Assembly (NCBI GenBank): GCA_020253595.1
Contig: JADCBH010000204.1
Coordinates: 1-7,310, forward strand
Length of the DNA: 7,310 nucleotides
Reading direction: 5' to 3'
Origin: Brevundimonas sp.
Lineage (GTDB): Bacteria; Pseudomonadota; Alphaproteobacteria; Caulobacterales; Caulobacteraceae
A program made the position numbers and the translations under genes. The stretch's first letter is position 1; each line of letters starts with the position of its first letter. Positions 1-5,534 of this stretch are shown one piece after another. The notes under the pieces were generated by a model. The model was given only the letters and a program-made list of their open reading frames with translations. It was not told the origin of the DNA and did no database searches.

Positions 1-1549
1 CGTCAGCGGCGGTGACCACCGTGCCCCCGTCGCCGGTGAAGCGTTCGTTGAGCTGCAGCACCCGACCGTCGTGCAGTTCGACTTCACGGGCCCCGGCACG
101 ACCCTCAGCAGATGGACGATCAGCCTTGATGGCCAAAGCCGCGATCCGCGTCAGCTCGTCCTTCAGCGCGCCCTTGCGCAACGCCCCGTCGGCAAAGCCG
201 AAGGCGTCCTTGAAAGCGACATTGGACAGGATCAGCCGGCCGTTGCGGTCGAACAGCGCGAAAGCGTCCGACACGCTCTCGATGCCGTCCCTCAGCCGGT
301 TCTCGGCCGACTGGGCCTGGGCCTTGGCGCGCCGGGCCTCGGTGATGTCGAGCGCAACGCCCATGATCATGGAGAAGCCGTCCTCGCCGCGCGCGCCGCG
401 CGCCTGGCCCCGGGCGTCGATCCACCGGGCACCCTGGCCCTCGATCGGCACCGGGAAGGTCACTTCGAAGGAGCCGAGGGCAGACGCCTGACGCAGGGCA
501 TGCTCGACCAGTTCGTGATAGCGAGGATGGATCCGCTCCATGACCGATGCCGCCGGAAGGGTTCCCCCCTCAGGAAGGCCCAGAAGCTCGGCCATATAGT
601 CCGAGACACTTACCTCGTCGGCCTCGGTGTCCCACTCCCAGACGCCGCAACGCGCGGCCTCGACCGCCACGCGGAAGCGATGCTCCGTATCAGCCCAAAC
701 CTTGGCCGCGCGGCTCTGACGCCAGCGCTGCATCAGGGCCAGGCCCAACACCAGCACACCCAGACCCAGAGGCGCGATCAGAAGCCAGAGATCGCTGATG
801 ACCGCTGCTGCGCCGGCGGTCTCCGGACGCCACGCAACAGCATTCAAGCCGGTCGATCCGACGGGTACCGCGACCGCCTCGATCGCGCGATCGGAGGAGA
901 GCGAAACCTTAATCGGCTCTCCGGCCTCCATGAGAGGTCCGAGGCCTACGCCGATGCGGCGCTCCAGATCGCCTTCCCCCGAAGCAATCACACCCACCTG
1001 CGGCATGACGATCAACAGCCGGCCGCCGGGATCAACCGGAACCGGCGTACGGGCGACGATCCGTCCCCCTGCACCTTCGGACAGGGTCAAAAGCGCGGCA
1101 CGGTCCGAGGCGGGCTGCAGTTCAGCCTCACTGGAAAACACAAAGCCTTCCGGCCCGCTGCCCTGGGCGGCCCGGGGTTCACCGTCACCATTGAGGACCG
1201 CAAACGCGCTGGCCGGAGCGACGGCGCGGGCGGCCTCAACAGCGTCGAGGGGCCGATCCGGGTTTCGTGTCAGAGCCGCGCGCGCGGCTGCGAGACCGAG
1301 GCGCGCCGAGACCAGATCGGCCTCCATCCGGGCCGCGCCAAAGGCAACCTCGCGCGACAGAGCCTGCTCTCGCAGGACCGCCGCCTCGCGCGCAGGCCGG
1401 GTGCTCTCGCGCGCGAAAAGAACAACATAGAGAGCAAGGCCGAGGGTCAGGGCCAGCACGGTGATGCGCGCCCAGGCCGGAAGGGCCGGGCTGGCATTGT
1501 CCGCAGCCCTTCGGCCCGGATGCTGGATGCGGCGCTCGTTGCCCCGCAA
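1..1549 (-). CDS. PAS-domain sensor histidine kinase, N-terminal part (PleC-like layout), cut by left edge
   Basis: This is the sensory half of an inner-membrane histidine kinase; 516 residues are visible and the frame is still open at base 1. From the chosen start I read TM1 at about residues 29-46, an extracytoplasmic domain of about 200 residues, and TM2 at about 253-276 (WLLIAPLGLGVLVLGLALM). PAS-1 spans about 288-405, with FRVAVEAARCGVWEWD and the closing DIT at 401-403. A short helical linker rich in Ala, Arg and Gln follows. PAS-2 (PAS_7 type) begins at about 420, with SDAFALFDRNGRLILSN from 427 and GGTVVTAAD at the edge. HisKA and ATPase domains should lie beyond the window. This order (TM, periplasmic sensor, TM, PAS, PAS) matches what I recall of Caulobacter PleC, the polarity kinase acting on DivK and PleD, but I cannot confirm orthology without the catalytic core. 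No ATG or GTG lies in frame between the stop at 1664-1666 and TM1, so TTG at 1549 is the likely start. It could also be another PAS_7 kinase or a hybrid kinase. Confidence 0.88.
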   Translation of the reverse strand, partial: MRGNERRIQHPGRRAADNASPALPAWARITVLALTLGLALYVVLFARESTRPAREAAVLREQALSREVAFGAARMEADLVSARLGLAAARAALTRNPDRPLDAVEAARAVAPASAFAVLNGDGEPRAAQGSGPEGFVFSSEAELQPASDRAALLTLSEGAGGRIVARTPVPVDPGGRLLIVMPQVGVIASGEGDLERRIGVGLGPLMEAGEPIKVSLSSDRAIEAVAVPVGSTGLNAVAWRPETAGAAAVISDLWLLIAPLGLGVLVLGLALMQRWRQSRAAKVWADTEHRFRVAVEAARCGVWEWDTEADEVSVSDYMAELLGLPEGGTLPAASVMERIHPRYHELVEHALRQASALGSFEVTFPVPIEGQGARWIDARGQARGARGEDGFSMIMGVALDITEARRAKAQAQSAENRLRDGIESVSDAFALFDRNGRLILSNVAFKDAFGFADGALRKGALKDELTRIAALAIKADRPSAEGRAGAREVELHDGRVLQLNERFTGDGGTVVTAAD

Positions 1550-1560
1550 GGCGCTCTCCC
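1550..1560 (-). promoter_or_regulatory. Shine-Dalgarno supporting a TTG start for the sensor kinase
   Basis: Read on the minus strand, GGGAG (1560-1556) is followed by the spacer AGCGCC and then TTG at 1549-1547. The six-base spacing is near ideal. This is the only standard initiation codon in frame ahead of the first membrane segment. The next one, GTG at 1459, would start inside TM1. Confidence 0.5.
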
Positions 1561-1683
1561 GGACAGTTCGCGGCGTCGCGGCCGGAGGGGCCGGGGCGAG
1601 CGCTTGGCGATTCGACGACGCTCCGGAATCTAGGCTGCGTCGCGGAATCCTGTCGAGGCTTGGTTAACGAAACCTTGCCGGGT

Positions 1684-2268
1684 TCAGGCTGCGACGCGCG
1701 CGACCGGACCAGGCGCAGCGGATGCCGCAGACATCTCGACGGGAGCCACCGTGACCTGGGTCACGGACTTAAAGATCGCACGCGCCTCACGCGCCAGGGC
1801 GAGGCTCTCGGGCGGGGCGTCGTCGGGGCTCTCGGCCACGCTGTCCATTAGCCGTTCCGCAAGCGCCATCAGACGCGGTGCGGCGGTGATCAGGCGGGCC
1901 TGGAACTCGATGCGATGCGGGTCGCGGTCATACTCGGCCCCCGGTACGCGCCAGCCGCCCCAGTCGGCAGTGTCGGTAACCACGACCGGATAGGTGCCCG
2001 GATAGGGATGGTGAGGCGTATCCTCGGCCGACTGCCACTTGTTCCTGGCCCTGAGCAGTCGCCATCCGCTCATGTCGGGCGCTTCATCGTCAGCGGGAAG
2101 CGTCAGCTCGGCAGCCTGGAACTCGCGGCCCAGTCCGACGTCGTAGGTCACGCGCACGGGTTCGTCGAAGCCCTTGGCCCACACCGGCTGGACCTTTTCG
2201 ATGTGGGCCCATGCGCCGACGCATTCGACCCAGACCTTCTGGCCTTTCTGGAACTGCGCGCGCGCCAT
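1684..2268 (-). CDS. Conserved-looking hypothetical protein, 194 aa
   Basis: I do not recognise a named family. The protein lacks a signal peptide and membrane segments, so it should be cytoplasmic. Residues 1-58 look like a small beta-barrel module of KOW, SH3 or tudor type: FQKGQKVWVE at 6-15, then alternating hydrophobic strands and VRVTYDVG. Residues 69-120 are rich in Trp, Tyr, Pro and His (NKWQSAEDTPHHPYPGTYP, DWGGW). Residues 117-145 form an amphipathic helix containing ARLITAAPRLMALAERL, which resembles the ARLIAAAPELL motif seen in many phage and prophage hypothetical proteins; that link is from memory. The Ala/Pro/Val-rich tail looks disordered. I chose ATG at 2268 over GTG at 2274 because the purine-rich ribosome site overlaps the GTG. 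It lies 134 bp upstream of the sensor kinase on the same strand, so the two could be co-transcribed. Function unknown. Confidence 0.85.
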   Translation of the reverse strand: MARAQFQKGQKVWVECVGAWAHIEKVQPVWAKGFDEPVRVTYDVGLGREFQAAELTLPADDEAPDMSGWRLLRARNKWQSAEDTPHHPYPGTYPVVVTDTADWGGWRVPGAEYDRDPHRIEFQARLITAAPRLMALAERLMDSVAESPDDAPPESLALAREARAIFKSVTQVTVAPVEMSAASAAPGPVARVAA

Positions 2269-2280
2269 CGCCACCCTCTT
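2269..2280 (-). promoter_or_regulatory. Shine-Dalgarno deciding the ATG start of the 194-aa protein
   Basis: On the minus strand AAGAGGG (2280-2274) is followed by TGGCG and then ATG at 2268. The last G of this element is the first base of the in-frame GTG at 2274, so that GTG cannot be served by it. The ATG six bases further on is well placed. Confidence 0.55.
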
Positions 2281-2352
2281 GATTGGACGGGCACCCTACG
2301 TCCTCGGCCGTTGACGCCGGGTTCAGAGAGAAGGTGAAGGCGTGATGAAAAT

Positions 2353-2380
2353 CCGGCCGCGCCTGATCCATGGCGGCCGG
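2353..2380 (-). terminator. GC-rich hairpin followed by ATTTT on the minus strand (possible attenuator or antisense terminator)
   Basis: CCGGCCGC at 2353-2360 and GCGGCCGG at 2373-2380 are perfect 8-bp inverted arms around a 12-base loop. Read on the minus strand, the downstream arm is followed directly by ATTTTC, which gives intrinsic-terminator form in that direction only; the plus-strand flank has no T-run. It lies about 85 bp upstream of the 194-aa protein start, inside the divergent intergenic region. It could attenuate a long 5' leader of that gene, end a small minus-strand RNA starting between 2381 and 2515, or block antisense transcription. The T-run is short and the loop large, so this may only be a DNA-level repeat. 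Confidence 0.35.
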
Positions 2381-2405
2381 CCGTTCCCTGGTTTGCAGCG
2401 TTGCG

Positions 2406-2421
2406 GTTCATCTCGCTGAAC
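2406..2421. repeat. Short inverted repeat GTTCA-N6-TGAAC, possible operator
   Basis: Two 5-bp arms, GTTCA at 2406-2410 and TGAAC at 2417-2421, are separated by TCTCGC. The centre-to-centre spacing of 11 bp is about one helical turn, as expected for a dimeric regulator. The site lies about 95 bp before the exported-protein gene and about 140 bp before the divergent 194-aa gene. A repeat this short can arise by chance, and I cannot name a regulator. No convincing -35/-10 pair was seen on either strand of this region. Confidence 0.25.
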
Positions 2422-2515
2422 GGCGGACAACAGCCGGCTCAGAGGCCTGTCAGCTTCACCGTGGTTTCTTTCGCTCATCGGCCCGATCCCCGGACCGTTT
2501 CGAAGGAAGAAGATC

Positions 2516-2923
2516 ATGACGACCGCCCTGACGAAGAAAGCGCTGCTTTCGCTGCTGGCGGCGTCGGCGGTCGCAATCGCGACCCCGACGCTGGCCCAAT
2601 CCTACGGCCACGGCCGCGGCCATGACCGTGGCTATAGCGGCGAGTACAATGGTGGCTGGCAAGGTGGCGGCCACGGCGAGTTCCGTGCACAGCAAGCTCG
2701 CCTATCCGAGCGCGTCGATCGGGCCGCATATCGCGGCTCCATCAGCCGCCGCGAAGCCCAGAACCTGCGCTGGCAGCTCGATGAGGTCCAGCGCCTGAGC
2801 TGGCGCTACAGCCGCGACGGCCTGTCGAGGTGGGAGCGTCGCGATCTGGAAGATAGACTCGACCGCATCCGCTACCAGCTCCGTGAAGACCGGCACGACG
2901 GCGGCCGCCGCGACCGCTGGTAA
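2516..2923 (+). CDS. Small exported Arg-rich protein with duplicated helical motif, 135 aa
   Basis: The first 27 residues are a Sec signal peptide: basic N-terminus (TKK, 6-8), a hydrophobic core at about 9-22, and a cleavage site predicted after TLA (A27/Q28). The mature protein, about 108 residues, begins with a flexible Gly/His/Tyr segment (28-54). It then has an Arg-rich helical region (about 58-123) and a charged tail (124-135). The helical region holds two copies of a motif, [IL]SRxExxxLxxxLDx[VI], at 76-91 and 103-118, each preceded by a Gly turn (YRG, RDG). Similar small secreted proteins of unknown role are, as I recall, common in Alphaproteobacteria. No enzyme motif or cysteine is present, and lack of a lipobox argues for a soluble periplasmic protein. 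AAGGA at 2503-2507 sits eight bases before the ATG. The gene looks monocistronic, with its own terminator at 2943-2975. The Gly/His stretch might bind metal, but this is speculative. Confidence 0.85.
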   Translation: MTTALTKKALLSLLAASAVAIATPTLAQSYGHGRGHDRGYSGEYNGGWQGGGHGEFRAQQARLSERVDRAAYRGSISRREAQNLRWQLDEVQRLSWRYSRDGLSRWERRDLEDRLDRIRYQLREDRHDGGRRDRW

Positions 2924-2942
2924 GCGCTTGCTCTAGAAATCG

Positions 2943-2975
2943 AGGGCCGCCGTCCGCAAGGGCGGCGGCCCTTTC
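2943..2975 (+). terminator. Intrinsic terminator with GCAA tetraloop
   Basis: The left arm 2944-2955 (GGGCCGCCGTCC) and right arm 2960-2971 (GGGCGGCGGCCC) form a 12-bp stem with a single G-U pair, closed by the GNRA-type loop GCAA at 2956-2959. One further A-T pair (2943/2972) extends the stem. A short T-run (TTTC, 2972-2975) follows, typical of high-GC genomes. It begins 20 bp after the exported-protein stop codon and lies before the ALDH7 gene, so it separates the two transcription units. Confidence 0.85.
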
Positions 2976-3020
2976 GTTCGCCAAGGGCCGAGGCTAAGCC
3001 GAGCGGACAAGGAGTCCGCC

Positions 3021-4523
3021 ATGACCGCCGCCCAAGACGCCCGCGCCATCCTCTCCCGCATGGGCGTACACGAGAACATCTTCGCCCAGGGTGACTTGCC
3101 GACCCGATCGCCCATCGATGGGTGCAGCGGCAGCCCGGTTCGCGTCGCCACACGGGACGAGGTCGAGCGCGCCATCGCCTCCGCCGCCATCGCCTTCGAC
3201 GCCTGGCGTCGCGTTCCGGCCCCCCGCCGTGGCGAACTCGTCCGCCTGCTGGGCGACGAACTCCGCGTTGCCAAGGCCGATCTCGCCGCTCTCGTGACGC
3301 TGGAGGCCGGCAAGATCGCGTCGGAGGGTCTGGGTGAAGTCCAGGAGATGATCGACATCTGCGACTTCGCCGTCGGCCTGTCGCGCCAGCTCTACGGCCT
3401 GACGCTGCCAAGCGAACGGCCCGGGCACCACATGCGCGAAACCTGGCAGCCCCTGGGCCCGGTCGTCGTGATCTCGGCCTTCAATTTTCCGGTCGCTGTC
3501 TGGGCCTGGAATGCAGCACTCGCGCTGGTTTGCGGAGACCCGGTGATCTGGAAGCCGTCGGAGAAGACGCCTCTGACGGCACTGGCGACCCAGGCGGTCG
3601 TGGAGCGCGCCTTGGCCCGGTTCGGCGACGCGCCCGACGGCCTGCTTCAGGTCCTGATCGGCGGCCGCCATGTGGGCGAGGCCCTGGCCGCCGATCCACG
3701 CATCCCGCTGGTGTCGGCTACCGGCTCGACCCGAATGGGTCGGGCGGTCGCTCAGACCGTCGCGGCGAGACTGGGTCGGACCTTGCTCGAGCTGGGGGGC
3801 AACAACGCGATGATTGTGACCCCCTCGGCCGACCTCGACATGGCCGTTCGGGCCATCGCCTTCTCGGCGGTCGGCACCTGCGGCCAGCGGTGCACGACCC
3901 TGCGTCGCCTGCTGGTTCAAGAAGATGTCGCCGAGACCCTGATCGCCCGGCTGGCCAAGGCCTATGACACCCTGCCCATTGGCGATCCGCGCGAGGACGG
4001 TGTGCTGGTCGGCCCGCTGATCGACGAGGCTGCAGCCGTTGGCTTCGACCAGGCGTTGGCCCAGGCCATCGAACAGGGCGGGACTGTGGTCACTGGCGGC
4101 GGCCGGGTCGATCGCGCAGGCACCTACGTCCGTCCCGCCATCGTGCGTATGCCAGCCCAGACTCCGGTCGTCATGCACGAGACCTTCGCCCCCATCCTCT
4201 ACGTCCTGACCTGGCGCGAGTTCGACGACGCGGTCGCGATCCAGAACGCCGTGCCCCAGGGCCTGAGCTCGTGTGTCTTCACAGACAGCGTGCGCGAAGC
4301 AGAGCAGTTTCTGTCCGCCTGGGGCTCGGACTGCGGCATCGCCAACGTCAACATCGGACCCTCAGGTGCCGAGATCGGCGGGGCCTTCGGCGGCGAGAAG
4401 GACACCGGCGGTGGGCGCGAGTCGGGCTCCGACGCCTGGAAGGCCTATATGCGCCGCCAGACCCAGACGGTGAACTTCTCCTCCGCCCTGCCTTTGGCAC
4501 AGGGTGTGCGGTTTGAGGTCTGA
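3021..4523 (+). CDS. amaB: ALDH7 family L-aminoadipate-semialdehyde / piperideine-6-carboxylate dehydrogenase
   Basis: A complete 500-residue NAD-dependent aldehyde dehydrogenase of the ALDH7 (antiquitin) class. It should oxidise alpha-aminoadipate semialdehyde, the open form of piperideine-6-carboxylate, to alpha-aminoadipate in lysine or pipecolate breakdown in the cytosol. Key sites: N155 in SAFNFP, K178 in WKPSEK, the GSTRMG Rossmann turn, general base E257 in LELGGNNA, and the nucleophile C291 in GQRCTT. Class-specific stretches are GEVQEMIDICDFAVGLSR (105-122), GPLID, GGEKDTGGGRESGSDAWKAY and the C-terminal ALPLAQGVRFEV. These match human ALDH7A1 closely as I remember it. E109 and R290 seem to correspond to the residues that hold the aminoadipate end of the substrate. 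AAGGAG at 3009-3014 sits six bases before the ATG. It follows the 2943-2975 terminator, so it should have its own promoter, which I could not identify. No other lysine-degradation gene lies nearby. The family is secure; the exact substrate is inferred from it. Confidence 0.95.
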   Translation: MTAAQDARAILSRMGVHENIFAQGDLPTRSPIDGCSGSPVRVATRDEVERAIASAAIAFDAWRRVPAPRRGELVRLLGDELRVAKADLAALVTLEAGKIASEGLGEVQEMIDICDFAVGLSRQLYGLTLPSERPGHHMRETWQPLGPVVVISAFNFPVAVWAWNAALALVCGDPVIWKPSEKTPLTALATQAVVERALARFGDAPDGLLQVLIGGRHVGEALAADPRIPLVSATGSTRMGRAVAQTVAARLGRTLLELGGNNAMIVTPSADLDMAVRAIAFSAVGTCGQRCTTLRRLLVQEDVAETLIARLAKAYDTLPIGDPREDGVLVGPLIDEAAAVGFDQALAQAIEQGGTVVTGGGRVDRAGTYVRPAIVRMPAQTPVVMHETFAPILYVLTWREFDDAVAIQNAVPQGLSSCVFTDSVREAEQFLSAWGSDCGIANVNIGPSGAEIGGAFGGEKDTGGGRESGSDAWKAYMRRQTQTVNFSSALPLAQGVRFEV

Positions 4524-4581
4524 GCCCCCGCAGCGATCCGCCGCCTCGACACCACCGCTCGGGCTCCCCACTGTCTGACCC

Positions 4582-5532
4582 ATGAACCGCCGCGACCTCT
4601 TGATCCGAGCCGGCCTGCTCGCCGGCGGCCTGGGAGGCGCGTGGTGGCTGAGGGAGAACGTGCTGTGGCGCGACCCCGGCGTGAACTTCCCTGCCGACGG
4701 ATCCAGCGGCTGGCTGCCCTATGATGAACCGCGCGCATCGGTTCCCACGGTGCTCGTCTCTGTTGCAGGTCAGACCATTCGGGCGCTGGTGGATTCCGGG
4801 GCCGAGTACTCGGTCATCGATCGCGGGCTGTTCGATCTGCTGGGGATGGATCGAGCCGTCGATTTGCCGCTGGTGGCCTATGGCGTCGGCGGTGGGGCCC
4901 AAATGGGTCGCGGCACGACGCTCAGCCTCTCGGTAGGCGCCATGAGGGTGGAAAAGCTGCGCACCGCCATCCTCGCACTGGGACCCTTGGCGATGCGCGA
5001 CGGTCTGTCGGCGCCCCTGATCCTGGGCCAGGACCTGCTAGGCAAGACCGTGCTGGAACTCGATACCGTGAGCCATCGCCTGCGCTTCCTTCGCGCCGAT
5101 GATCATGTGCCCCCCACCGACGCCCGCCCCATACTCGTCAGTCGCTCTGGCACCGCCCTGTCCACCGAAGTCACAGTGGAAGGCGCGACGGTTCAAGCGG
5201 TGGTGGACACCGGCGCGTCGGCGCTCCTCGCGCTCGGGCGCGACGCGGCCGCCAGTGCCGGCCTGCTCGACGGTCGTCCGACCCGCCGGACCTCAAGCAT
5301 AGTCCTGGGCGGAGCCATCGCCGCGGAGGTGGTGCTGGCGCGGACAGTGACAGTGGGCGACCGGCTGTATCGCGACGCCGAAGTGCCCATCTATGCGAAC
5401 ACTTCCCTGCCGGGTTTCCCCGACGCCCTGCTCGGAATGGAAGCCTTCGAGGGCCGCACACTCGTGATGGACCTGGGCCGCGGCCAGCTTCATGTGGCCG
5501 ACGGACAAGGCCTGAGGGTTGAGGGTTATTGA
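4582..5532 (+). CDS. Retropepsin-like aspartic protease with two tandem modules, exported or membrane-anchored, 316 aa
   Basis: The N-terminus has a twin-arginine-like motif (NRRDLLI, 2-8) followed by a hydrophobic stretch (about 9-23) without a clear AxA cleavage site. The protein is therefore either Tat-exported or held by an N-terminal anchor facing the periplasm. Two retropepsin-like modules follow. Module 1 (about 53-172) carries ALVDSGAEYS with catalytic-type D71, and LILGQDLLG (146-154). Module 2 (about 182-308) carries AVVDTGASAL with D209, and ALLGMEAFEG (282-291). Each Asp lies in a hydrophobic-D-[ST]-G loop and each module has the later hydrophobic-Gly element. The chain could thus form both halves of an active site by itself, like a pepsin, rather than dimerise like retroviral protease. 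Substrate unknown. The start follows ALDH7 by 58 bp with no terminator between; the ribosome site before the ATG is weak. Its stop is 2 bp from the convergent proA stop. The fold is well supported; activity is inferred. Confidence 0.88.
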   Translation: MNRRDLLIRAGLLAGGLGGAWWLRENVLWRDPGVNFPADGSSGWLPYDEPRASVPTVLVSVAGQTIRALVDSGAEYSVIDRGLFDLLGMDRAVDLPLVAYGVGGGAQMGRGTTLSLSVGAMRVEKLRTAILALGPLAMRDGLSAPLILGQDLLGKTVLELDTVSHRLRFLRADDHVPPTDARPILVSRSGTALSTEVTVEGATVQAVVDTGASALLALGRDAAASAGLLDGRPTRRTSSIVLGGAIAAEVVLARTVTVGDRLYRDAEVPIYANTSLPGFPDALLGMEAFEGRTLVMDLGRGQLHVADGQGLRVEGY

Positions 5533-5534
5533 GG

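Noticed and set aside
71..1633. Long plus-strand open frame (520 codons) opposite the sensor kinase
   Set aside because: Its translation is low-complexity and rich in Arg, Gly and Pro, with no recognisable domain. The minus strand gives two clear PAS domains and two membrane helices across the same bases.
2269..2274. GTG at 2274 as start of the 194-aa protein
   Set aside because: It is in frame and would add two residues, but it overlaps the only ribosome-binding sequence. ATG at 2268 is correctly spaced.
2311..2316. TTGACG as a -35 element
   Set aside because: No -10-like hexamer follows at 16-18 bp, and it is about 200 bp from the plus-strand gene.
2333..2460. GGTGAAG (2333-2339) and CTTCACC (2454-2460) as a long-range inverted repeat
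   Set aside because: A 7-bp match over this length is expected by chance.
2461..2515. EcfG-type stress promoter (GGAAC-N16/17-CGTT) before the exported-protein gene
   Set aside because: A CGTT is present at about 2496-2499, but no GGAAC-like -35 lies at the right distance.
2994..4178. Long minus-strand open frame (394 codons) opposite ALDH7
   Set aside because: It is a shadow of a GC-rich gene. The plus strand encodes every ALDH7 motif without a break.
4522..4566. GAGCCC / GGGCTC inverted repeat between ALDH7 and the protease gene as a terminator
   Set aside because: There are only 6 bp, with a 33-base loop and no T-run.
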